Positions 51,846 to 59,653 of a DNA stretch of 64,000 bases are shown here, piece by piece. Made by a program: the position numbers and the translations under genes. The stretch comes from SABY01 sp964593705 (GTDB lineage: Bacteria > Bacteroidota > Bacteroidia > Bacteroidales > 4484-276). A model generated the notes under the pieces. It was not told where the DNA came from. It did no database searches and saw nothing but the letters and a program-made list of their open reading frames with translations. The DNA lies in the NCBI GenBank assembly GCA_964593705.1, contig CAZQIV010000011.1:1-64000 (forward strand), in the 5' to 3' direction. Numbering within the stretch: the stretch's first letter is position 1; every line of letters starts with the position of its first letter.

Positions 51846-51988
51846 TAATTAGAGTCTGTCTTTTTAGTATTTTTTTCCCGCAGATTTCGCTGATTAGCGC
51901 AGATTTTATCTGCGCTAATCAGCGAAATCTGCGGGAGGATTTTTTTTGAATATTGAAAATCATCTACTTTATGGACATGCACTATTTA
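51846..51988. mobile_element. Family B MITE-like element, copy C
   Basis: Ends ttaattagagtctgtctttt and ctttatggacatgcactatt. The core is a perfect palindrome with 29-bp arms (51876-51904 and 51908-51936, TTT loop) beginning tcccgcagatttcgctgatt. It separates two minus-strand genes and could act as a processing or termination hairpin. Confidence 0.7.
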
Positions 51989-51997
51989 TTTTTCTTT

Positions 51998-54900
51998 TTA
52001 AAAATAGGTCATCAATTCATCGAGCTTTTCATCAATTTTTGCAGCCTGATCGGTTTGCTTGGCCCTGTTGGCCAACAACGACATTTGCTGAAGCACCATC
52101 ATGGCTTGCTGGATGTCCTGCTGATAATATTGCTTTAAGTTATTATCAAGCGAAGCATAATATCTCAAATCCTCAACATAGCGTTCGCTAATCACATCCG
52201 AAGCTTCATTACCTTTATCATAAGCTTTTGCATCGTAATAGGTTTCAACCATCGGTATCATGTAGATATCCCACGGAATTTTTTCGTTCGGGAAAAACGC
52301 TCTTAAAGCATCGAGCGTTTCCACAGCTTTTTCAGGTTTATCCTCATCGGCAAGTGCCTGGGCCAAGCGAAGATAATTCTGTTTTGGCATAATCGAGTTG
52401 CGCCGGCTTTCAGGATCGATGTAAACACCGGGCTCATTCAAATTACCCCATTTGGCTTTATTTACAAGCAGGTCGAAGGTTTCTTCGGTATCAATACCGC
52501 CCAAGCCCTTGATAAGGTGAGGTGCCTTTACGGGAAGGAATCGATAAACCACGCCTTCCAGATGGCAATAGTCATCAACATCCAGTACCTTTTCGATGGC
52601 AGCCGGGCTGGTAAAATAAACCGGACGCTCCCAATTATTAGAAGCAATAAAGTCGATAAGCATCAAATCGTTTTTATACAAATAGTTTTGCTTAACTTTC
52701 CATGTTATTTCATCAACAATTTTATCCTGCATATCCTCAGGCACCAGACCTTTACCAATAAGCTCATTTTTGTTGATAGTCATTTTGAGATTTTTGGTAG
52801 GGATAAAATTGAGTTTTCCGGTGCTTCCGTAGCTCCACTTCGTTTTTTTACTATCGCTCGCGATAAAATTAACCACATCTTTCAACTCCTGCGCACCTTT
52901 TATTTGTTCCATTTCGATAACCGGAACATAATTGTTCGAGCCTTTTTCATAATCTTCATAAGAGAGTGTAAAAGACAGCTTTTCGGAGTCATAAATTTTT
53001 CGCATCATTTGATGGATGTACCACTCGCCCGAAGCAAGCATATAGTTAACTACCCTCACATCTGTTCTCACACCTTCCACTTCCTGAACATACCACAAGG
53101 GGAAAGTATCGTTATCGCCATTAGTAAACAAGATTGCATTGGGTTCGCACGATTCAAGATAATTGATGGCAAAATCGCGGGCAGCGTATTTACCTGACCT
53201 GTTATGATCGTCCCAACCCTGCGAAGCCATAATTCCGGGCACCAAAACCAATGTTGCCCCTGAAACTAAAATCGCGGAAAGATTTGCATTCATCACTTTT
53301 TTAAACATATTGAAAAGGGCTAAAACTCCCAGCCCAATCCATATAGCAAAAGCATAACCCGACCCGGCATAGGCATAATCCCGTTCGCGGGGCTGATAGG
53401 GATACTGGTTAAGGTAAACTACAATAGCAAGCCCTGTAAGCAGAAATAGCAGGGCAACAACAATAGTATTTTTAAAATCGCGATTGAGTTGAAAAAACAA
53501 CCCGGCCAGCCCCAATAAAAGGGGTAAAAGGTAAAACTTATTATTTGCCGCGTTTTGCCGGCTTGTCGGGAGGTCGTTCTGATTTCCAAGCCTGCCCGAG
53601 TCAACATAATCAATACCGCTTATCCAGTTTCCGTTTTCTATTTCACCGTGTCCTTGTATATCATTTTGCCGTCCCGAAAAATTCCACATAAAATACCTGA
53701 AGTACATAAAACCTACCTGGTATCTTAAAAAATACGTCAGGTTTTCACCAAAGGTAGGTTTAACAATTGTTTCTGTTTCACCATTTGGCTTAGCATGTCT
53801 TTTTGCCACACCTTCAACCTTGCCCCATTCTTTATATTCGCGAACATGAATAGATTTTTGGTTAGTCCACATACGTGGGAAAATAGTAGTAAACTCTGAA
53901 TCATAAATAGGAATTGTGCTTTCGCGATCATCGGCTACTCTGTACTTCCCCATTTTATCATCACGCAGGTAAACCGGATTTCCGTTACCGTAATCTGCAA
54001 TAGGAGAATTATAATACTGACCGTAAGCTATTGGCCAATCACCATACTGCTCACGATTTAAATATGAGAGTAGGCTAACAGCATCTTTTGGAGCATTCTC
54101 GTTAATTGGCGTATTGGTATTCGATCTGATTACAATAAGTAAAAATGTGGAATAACCTATTAATACAAAAACAAGGCTAAGAACTACCGTATTAAGCTGT
54201 GCTTTGCTGGCCCTGAAAACATAAATCATGGTAGCAACTCCTACTCCAATAATTAAACGCAGAAAAAAGCTGCCCACGGATGAACTTTCGGTTAATATCA
54301 ACAAATACAGCAATCCGGCAAAACCAATGGCCAGGTTCTTTTCAAGACTGCCCGATTCATTGGTTGCTTTTATAGCGAAATAAATCGTGGCAACAAGCAA
54401 CAATGTCAGGAAAATTGTACCCGAATTAAATGGAAGCCCGAGTGTGTTTACAAAAATCAGTTCGGAATGCGAGTACAGGCTGACTACCTCAGGAATTATC
54501 CCGAACATAATAAAGGCAAGAACAATAAACGAAACACCACCGGTGATAATCATCCCTTTGGTAGTAGGTTTGAACTTTTTAAAATAATATACAAAAGTAA
54601 TGGCGGGGATGGCCAGCAGGTTCAGCATGTGTACGCCAATAGAAAGGCCAACCATGTAAGCTATAAGAATGAGCCATCGGGATGAGTGGGGCTGATCGGC
54701 CACGGCTTCCCATTTTAAAATTGCCCAAACAACAAATGCCGTAAAAAATGATGACATGGCGTAAACTTCGCCCTCAACAGCCGAAAACCAAAACGAATCG
54801 CTCACGGCATAGGCCAAAGCGCCAACAATACCGCTGCCAAAAATCGCGATCATTTTTGAGTTATTCATTTCACCACCCAACAAGGCAGCCTTGCGGGCAA

Positions 54901-55204
54901 GTATGGTTATAGTCCAAAACAGGAACAAGATGCTGAAACTGCTCGAAAGCGCAGACATTACATTAATCATCAGCGCCACTTTGCTTACATCGCCAAAAGC
55001 CAATAAGGTGAAAATACGGCCAACAATTTGAAAAAATGGCGCTCCCGGGGGATGCCCAACCTGAAGTTTATAAGCAGTGGCAATGTATTCGCCACAATCC
55101 CACCAACTTGCCGTGGGTTCAATTGTGAAAAGGTAAATTAGCGTGGCAGTAAGCCAAACCCCCCAGCCAATCAGGGTATTAAGTTTGTTAAAATTTTTCA
55201 TCAA
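51998..55204 (-). CDS. TMEM260-like (DUF2723) protein O-mannosyltransferase family protein
   Basis: A protein of 1068 residues. The N-terminal ~550 residues are a multi-helix membrane domain of PF11028, starting with LIGWGVWLTATLIYLFTIEPTASWWDCGEYIATAYKLQVGHPPGAPFFQ, which carries the Asp-Cys-Gly-Glu motif of the first periplasmic loop expected for a GT-C type glycosyltransferase. After further helices to ~690, the C-terminal ~380 residues are a soluble periplasmic domain ending in helical TPR-like repeats (EDKPEKAVETLDALRAFFPN). Animal TMEM260 transfers O-mannose to receptor domains, so a role in O-glycosylation of exported proteins is plausible but inferred. ATG codons at 55204 and 55201 are equivalent starts. 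Confidence 0.88.
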   Translation of the reverse strand: MMKNFNKLNTLIGWGVWLTATLIYLFTIEPTASWWDCGEYIATAYKLQVGHPPGAPFFQIVGRIFTLLAFGDVSKVALMINVMSALSSSFSILFLFWTITILARKAALLGGEMNNSKMIAIFGSGIVGALAYAVSDSFWFSAVEGEVYAMSSFFTAFVVWAILKWEAVADQPHSSRWLILIAYMVGLSIGVHMLNLLAIPAITFVYYFKKFKPTTKGMIITGGVSFIVLAFIMFGIIPEVVSLYSHSELIFVNTLGLPFNSGTIFLTLLLVATIYFAIKATNESGSLEKNLAIGFAGLLYLLILTESSSVGSFFLRLIIGVGVATMIYVFRASKAQLNTVVLSLVFVLIGYSTFLLIVIRSNTNTPINENAPKDAVSLLSYLNREQYGDWPIAYGQYYNSPIADYGNGNPVYLRDDKMGKYRVADDRESTIPIYDSEFTTIFPRMWTNQKSIHVREYKEWGKVEGVAKRHAKPNGETETIVKPTFGENLTYFLRYQVGFMYFRYFMWNFSGRQNDIQGHGEIENGNWISGIDYVDSGRLGNQNDLPTSRQNAANNKFYLLPLLLGLAGLFFQLNRDFKNTIVVALLFLLTGLAIVVYLNQYPYQPRERDYAYAGSGYAFAIWIGLGVLALFNMFKKVMNANLSAILVSGATLVLVPGIMASQGWDDHNRSGKYAARDFAINYLESCEPNAILFTNGDNDTFPLWYVQEVEGVRTDVRVVNYMLASGEWYIHQMMRKIYDSEKLSFTLSYEDYEKGSNNYVPVIEMEQIKGAQELKDVVNFIASDSKKTKWSYGSTGKLNFIPTKNLKMTINKNELIGKGLVPEDMQDKIVDEITWKVKQNYLYKNDLMLIDFIASNNWERPVYFTSPAAIEKVLDVDDYCHLEGVVYRFLPVKAPHLIKGLGGIDTEETFDLLVNKAKWGNLNEPGVYIDPESRRNSIMPKQNYLRLAQALADEDKPEKAVETLDALRAFFPNEKIPWDIYMIPMVETYYDAKAYDKGNEASDVISERYVEDLRYYASLDNNLKQYYQQDIQQAMMVLQQMSLLANRAKQTDQAAKIDEKLDELMTYF

Positions 55205-55487
55205 TATTTATTTTTGATGCGTGTAAAAAATATGGGGCGAAAATAATCAATTTAAGCTGAAAAATTATTGAATTATTTTACTTCATTAGACGAAAAGTCT
55301 TTGTTGTGAAATTTCTGTTTTATCTTTTGGGTTTCATTTCAATAGGATTAATTGTCTTTCAAAATATCCATAAACCCATTTTTCACATTCCCTAACGATA
55401 GGGTTTTTAATTAAGTATTTTGAATTTTAAGGATTTCCGGTGTGTACTTACCAGCTTATTTTAGTGAGCCTCTGCCAAATATTATTT

Positions 55488-55495
55488 TATTTTTG
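55488..55495 (+). promoter_or_regulatory. -7 promoter element of the agmatinase operon
   Basis: TATTTTTG matches TAnnTTTG and lies 25 bases before the ATG at 55521. The rest of the 55205-55487 divergent gap is AT-rich with no further signal recognised. Confidence 0.55.
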
Positions 55496-55520
55496 TACCA
55501 ACAACATTAAATAACTTTCG

Positions 55521-56384
55521 ATGATAAATAAATACAATTATGGAGGATTGGATGATGATTTAACCCGCCTCGATTCAGCACATGTAGTTATCATTCCCAT
55601 CCCCTACGATGAAACCAGTACCTGGGGCAAAGGTGCCGACAAAGGTCCGGAAGCCATTTTGGAAGCATCAGCAAATATGGAACTCTACGACATCGAAACA
55701 AATTCGGAAGTTATAAATATTGGAATTCATACCACAGACCCGGTTACCGAAAACTCATCTCCCGAAAAAATGGTGAACGCAGTGGAAGCCACTACCCTGA
55801 AATTTCTGGAAAAGAAAAAATTTATTGTAGGCATTGGCGGCGAACACTCCATTACCACAGGCTTTATCAGGGCTTTTGCCAGACATTTCGATAACTTAAG
55901 TGTGCTGCAAATTGATGCCCACACCGACTTACGCCCTGAGTACGAAGGAACACCATACAGCCATGCTTCGGTAATGTCGAGGATTAGCGAAATTTGTCCT
56001 TTTGTACAGGTTGGCATTCGCAGCATGGATACCATCGAAAAACCATTTCTTGTAAAAGAAAACATTTTTTTAGCCGAAGACATTGTGGATAATGATACCT
56101 GGATGGATGAAGCCATCAGCCGCCTAAGCGAAAATGTTTTTATCACTTTCGACCTTGATGCTTTCGACCCTTCCATTATGCCATCAACCGGAACCCCTGA
56201 ACCCGGCGGCCTGCTTTGGTATCAAACCATAAAGTTTTTAAAAAAAGTTATACAAACAAAAAATGTGGTTGGTTTTGATGTGGTTGAACTGGCTCCCGTT
56301 GATTCAAACAAAGGCCCGGATTTTTTGGCTGCAAAACTTATTTATAAATTATTGTCGTACAAATTCATCGAAACGAAAGCATAG
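55521..56384 (+). CDS. speB: Agmatinase
   Basis: An arginase-fold ureohydrolase of 287 residues, expected to split agmatine into putrescine and urea. The Mn-binding residues are all present: GGEHS (His), DAHTDLRPEYEGTPYSHASV (two Asp and His) and FDLDAFDPSIMPSTGTPEPGG (two Asp). The EGTPYSHASV loop is typical of agmatinases rather than arginases. It is followed 61 bp later by a deoxyhypusine-synthase-like gene, suggesting a joint polyamine pathway. Confidence 0.9.
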   Translation: MINKYNYGGLDDDLTRLDSAHVVIIPIPYDETSTWGKGADKGPEAILEASANMELYDIETNSEVINIGIHTTDPVTENSSPEKMVNAVEATTLKFLEKKKFIVGIGGEHSITTGFIRAFARHFDNLSVLQIDAHTDLRPEYEGTPYSHASVMSRISEICPFVQVGIRSMDTIEKPFLVKENIFLAEDIVDNDTWMDEAISRLSENVFITFDLDAFDPSIMPSTGTPEPGGLLWYQTIKFLKKVIQTKNVVGFDVVELAPVDSNKGPDFLAAKLIYKLLSYKFIETKA

Positions 56385-56445
56385 TTATTTCTACATCAAC
56401 ATCTTCCCGAAAGTTTTCGGGATACTAACATAAAAATCTACAAAC

Positions 56446-57462
56446 ATGAGCAAAAAGGAACTTCTTAAAGAAACCATAGAGCATATCGATATCAAATCGT
56501 TCGATGCCTCACCCATTATCGACTCCATGCGCAAAATGTCGTTTACCTCAAGAGACACAGCCAATGCCGCCGACATATTGCAGCGAATGATTAAAGATGA
56601 TGATTGCACCAACTGGCTCACCCTTGCAGGCAGTACAAGCGCCGGGGGTTGTATGCAGGTGTATGTTGATATGATTAAAAATAATATGATTGATGCCATT
56701 GTAGCCACCGGTGCTGCAATTGTGGACATGGATTTTTTTGAAGCGCTTGGGTTCAAACACTATCGTGGAACGCCCATGGTGGATGATAAAGAACTCAGGG
56801 CACAATATATCGACAGGATTTACGACACCTTTATCGATGAAGAAGAATTGCAGGCCTGCGATGAAACCACAAAAATAATTGCCGACTATCTCGACCCACG
56901 CCCCTATTCCTCGCGGGAATTTATTCGCGAAATGGGAAAATACCTTACCAAACATTCGGTAAAAAAAGATTCGCTGGTGCAAACTGCTTATGAACATAAT
57001 GTGCCTATTTTCTGCCCGGCATTTTCTGACAGCAGTGCTGGCTTCGGCCTGGTAAAGCATCAATGGGAAAGACCCGATAATCATCTATCGATCGATTCGG
57101 TAAAAGATTTTCTGGAGCTCACAAAAATTAAAATGGCTGCTGGCACTTCCGGATTATTTATGATTGGCGGCGGTGTGCCCAAAAACTTCGCACAGGATAC
57201 CGTGGTTTGTGCAGAGATTTTAGGCAAAGAAGTTCCCATGCACAAATATGCTGTTCAAATTACAGTAGCCGACTCGAGAGATGGCGCCTGCTCAAGCTCA
57301 ACACTAAAAGAAGCTGCCTCGTGGGGTAAGGTTGACACCGTTTACGAACAAATGGTTTACGCCGAGGCTACTTCCGTACTCCCGTTAATTGTAAGCTATG
57401 CCTGGCATAAAGGCGACTGGAAAAAAAGAAAACAAAGAGAGTGGAGCAAACTTTTTGATTAA
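56446..57462 (+). CDS. Deoxyhypusine synthase family protein
   Basis: A protein of 338 residues homologous to deoxyhypusine synthase. NAD-binding and active-site features include LTLAGSTSAGG, DAIVATGAAIVDMD, and ASWGKVDTVYEQ with Lys295 at the position of the catalytic Lys329 of the human enzyme. Bacteria lack eIF5A, so the usual protein substrate is absent. Bacterial relatives are thought to move the aminobutyl group of spermidine to another acceptor, for example making homospermidine. Placement after agmatinase supports a polyamine role. The product cannot be fixed from sequence. Confidence 0.88.
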   Translation: MSKKELLKETIEHIDIKSFDASPIIDSMRKMSFTSRDTANAADILQRMIKDDDCTNWLTLAGSTSAGGCMQVYVDMIKNNMIDAIVATGAAIVDMDFFEALGFKHYRGTPMVDDKELRAQYIDRIYDTFIDEEELQACDETTKIIADYLDPRPYSSREFIREMGKYLTKHSVKKDSLVQTAYEHNVPIFCPAFSDSSAGFGLVKHQWERPDNHLSIDSVKDFLELTKIKMAAGTSGLFMIGGGVPKNFAQDTVVCAEILGKEVPMHKYAVQITVADSRDGACSSSTLKEAASWGKVDTVYEQMVYAEATSVLPLIVSYAWHKGDWKKRKQREWSKLFD

Positions 57463-57522
57463 TTTAGTGTCGGTCTTTTTGGTAATGTTTCCCGCAGATT
57501 TCGCTGATTAGCGCAGATTTTA
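57463..57522. mobile_element. Truncated family B element
   Basis: Starts tttagtgtcggtctttttgg and continues into tttcccgcagatttcgctga and the first arm of the palindrome (compare copy C at 51846), but is cut off at ~57522 where HsdS-like coding sequence begins. The right half is lost, marking a rearrangement boundary. Confidence 0.65.
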
Positions 57523-57858
57523 TGTTTGGTAGGATGTTTTCAGTTTTTTCAATCAAATGAATATTGGAATCAAATTGATAGTCAAAAAGGCAGTAGTTTG
57601 AAAGGTGGAGTAAATGGCTCAATATTATCTAAGCTTTTAATTCCAAAACCAATCATAGCTGAGCAATCTGTTATTGCTAAAGCTTTTGAGTCTTTAGATG
57701 AAAAATTTCAACATCACACCAAAAAGAAAACCGCCCTTGAATCGCTTTTCAAAACCATGCTGCACGAATTGATGACCGGCAAAACAAGGGTGAAGGATAT
57801 TGGTTTTGGAAAGGATTACAAGTTAAACGAAAAGATAAATCTGGCTGCCGAGCCGTAG
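57523..57858 (+). pseudogene. HsdS remnant (type I restriction specificity subunit, C-terminal part)
   Basis: About 110 codons matching the end of a type I specificity subunit: FQFFQSNEYWNQIDSQKGSSLKGGVNGSILSKLLIPKPIIAEQSVIAKAFESLDEKFQHHTKKKTALESLFKTMLHELMTGK. This covers the end of a target-recognition domain and the second conserved coiled-coil spacer. The first target-recognition domain and most of the second are missing, replaced by a truncated family B element. No HsdM or HsdR is present, so it cannot form a working restriction system in this window. It directly precedes the HTH-ImmA gene. Confidence 0.82.
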
Positions 57859-57874
57859 AAATTAAGAAATCATT

Positions 57875-57882
57875 TATCTTTG
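57875..57882 (+). promoter_or_regulatory. -7 promoter element of the HTH-ImmA/DUF4411 pair
   Basis: TATCTTTG matches TAnnTTTG and ends seven bases before the ATG at 57890, so the transcript would be leaderless or nearly so. Confidence 0.5.
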
Positions 57883-57889
57883 CTTAATA

Positions 57890-58990
57890 ATGGCAAGAGT
57901 TAGCGTAAATATAAATCCGGATGTTTTGCTTTGGGCACGGCAGGAAGCAGGCTACGAAATTGATGAAGTAGCCGAAAAGCTATCTGTCCATGCTGACCGC
58001 TATAAGGATTGGGAAAATGCAGGCAAGGGCATCCCTTACGGAAAATTGCAAAATCTGGCAAGGTATTATAAGCGTCAACTTGCTGTTTTCTTTTTACCGG
58101 AGGTTCCATCCAAAATTAAAAAACCAAAAGACTTTAGAAACCTCTCTCCTGTTGATCGTTTCCTGTCTAAAGAAGCATTACTCACATTAAGAAGATCAGC
58201 ATATTTACAAAAAACGGCAAATGTCATAGAAGGCGAAAAATACTGGAGCAAGAAATTAGTATGGATAGAAAATCTGGACTTGCTAAGTGATGAGGCCGAA
58301 ATCATTGCTCAAATTAGAGCATTAACAGGGATTGATATTGACCATCAGTTAAACTGGAAATCTGAAAGTGAAGCCTACAAGCATTGGAGGTCTGCTATCG
58401 AAGAAAAATTAGGAATCCTGGTTTTTCAATTTTCTATGCCCATGAACGAATTACAAGGCTTCTGTATGATTGATACTTTACCTTACATTATCGTAACCAA
58501 CAGCAACCACAGTTATACCGGACGTATTTTTACACTGTTTCATGAACTGGCACACATTTTACGTCATCAATCCGGTATGTGCCTCGTTGACAAAGTGGAA
58601 ATAAGTCAAAAAGAGGAATGGGCATGCAATAGTTTTGCAGCAAAATTCCTTGCCCCATCCCATACTATAATTCCTTCTGAAAACCTGAATGAGATAGCAG
58701 GATTTGCCAGAAAATTAAAAATCAGTCGCGAAGTTTACCTCCGAAGGCTGAAGGAAGATGGTTTTCTACCCGACATAAAATTCTACACTTTACTTGAGGA
58801 GCTAAAAGCCGGTTATAAAAAAATTAAAAAAACCAAAGGATTTGCTTTACCTGAAGTAAAAAGCAGAGCATCCCGGGGTGAAGCTTTTTATAATATCATT
58901 TTTGAAGCAATCGGAGCAAATCGAATAAACTATTCTGATGCTGCTCATGCACTGGGATTGAGAGTAAACAGGTTGATGAATGAAATCTGA
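57890..58990 (+). CDS. HTH-ImmA/IrrE family metallopeptidase
   Basis: A protein of 366 residues. Residues ~1-65 form an XRE-like helix-turn-helix (VLLWARQEAGYEIDEVAEKLSVHADRYKDWENAGKGIPYGKLQNLARYYK). Residues ~160-300 form an ImmA/IrrE zinc-peptidase domain with FTLFHELAHILRH (His218-Glu219-x-x-His222) and EWACNSFAAKFLAP (third ligand). Such proteins cleave repressors to switch on mobile elements or stress genes, and are common accessory genes of type I restriction loci. It overlaps the DUF4411 gene by 11 bases, forming a toxin-antitoxin-like pair, and follows the HsdS remnant. Confidence 0.9.
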   Translation: MARVSVNINPDVLLWARQEAGYEIDEVAEKLSVHADRYKDWENAGKGIPYGKLQNLARYYKRQLAVFFLPEVPSKIKKPKDFRNLSPVDRFLSKEALLTLRRSAYLQKTANVIEGEKYWSKKLVWIENLDLLSDEAEIIAQIRALTGIDIDHQLNWKSESEAYKHWRSAIEEKLGILVFQFSMPMNELQGFCMIDTLPYIIVTNSNHSYTGRIFTLFHELAHILRHQSGMCLVDKVEISQKEEWACNSFAAKFLAPSHTIIPSENLNEIAGFARKLKISREVYLRRLKEDGFLPDIKFYTLLEELKAGYKKIKKTKGFALPEVKSRASRGEAFYNIIFEAIGANRINYSDAAHALGLRVNRLMNEI

Positions 58991-59504
58991 TTTGAGAGAA
59001 ATATACTGTATTGATACAAGTGCTTTTATAACAATGCATCGGTTCTATCCCTTTCGTATGATACCCGATTTATGGGCTCATATTGAAGACTTATTCAGCC
59101 AAAAGAAAATCCTTTCTCACAAAATTGTTTATGATGAAATTGTTCCGAAGAGTGGAAAAAAGGATGAACTTGCTCAATGGCTATTTAGCTATAAACATAA
59201 CTTCCTTTCAACTTCAACACGACAACTTGAACTTGTACCCAAAGTATTAAGTAAATTCCCAAAGTTGATTGATCCCGAATCAGAAAAAGATCAGGCTGAT
59301 CCCTGGCTTATTGCGTTGCTTATTGAGATAATGGAACGGGAAGGGGTATTTGGCGAACAGTCAAATTATGTGATGGTTACTACTGAGAGTGAAAAAAGGG
59401 AAACGAAATTACCCGCTGCCTGTCGCTATTTTAATATCAGGCACATAAATTTATTTCAATTTTTTAATGCCAACAAATTTGAATTTTCGGTAAGAATGAA
59501 ATAG
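58980..59504 (+). CDS. DUF4411 family PIN-like protein
   Basis: A protein of 174 residues of DUF4411, a PIN-like family. Acidic residues in the expected places are Asp12 (YCIDTSAFI), Glu53 (VYDEIVPKSG) and Asp104/Asp107 (KDQADPWLIAL), which would bind metal for RNase activity. Its start lies within the end of the HTH-ImmA gene, so the two are translationally coupled. The pair is regularly seen inside type I restriction operons, which fits the HsdS fragment upstream. Probable toxin of a toxin-antitoxin-like unit; activity is unproven. Confidence 0.87.
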   Translation: MKSDLREIYCIDTSAFITMHRFYPFRMIPDLWAHIEDLFSQKKILSHKIVYDEIVPKSGKKDELAQWLFSYKHNFLSTSTRQLELVPKVLSKFPKLIDPESEKDQADPWLIALLIEIMEREGVFGEQSNYVMVTTESEKRETKLPAACRYFNIRHINLFQFFNANKFEFSVRMK

Positions 59505-59653
59505 TACTATTTAACAGGAATACAAATAGAATCTATCGTAAATCATTAAATTAAAAAACTATTTTTATTAAAAAAAATCCACAATCCAAACATTTTTGTT
59601 TAATTATTGTTATCAATAATTAAACAAAATAATGGGTATTAATTTTTTAAAAA

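Noticed and set aside
52517..53197. 226-residue plus-strand frame opposite the TMEM260-like gene
   Set aside because: Antisense shadow of a conserved membrane-protein gene; no homology-like motifs.
55205..55520. Riboswitch upstream of agmatinase
   Set aside because: No conserved leader structure recognised; a -7 box just 25 bases before the start leaves no room for a long leader.
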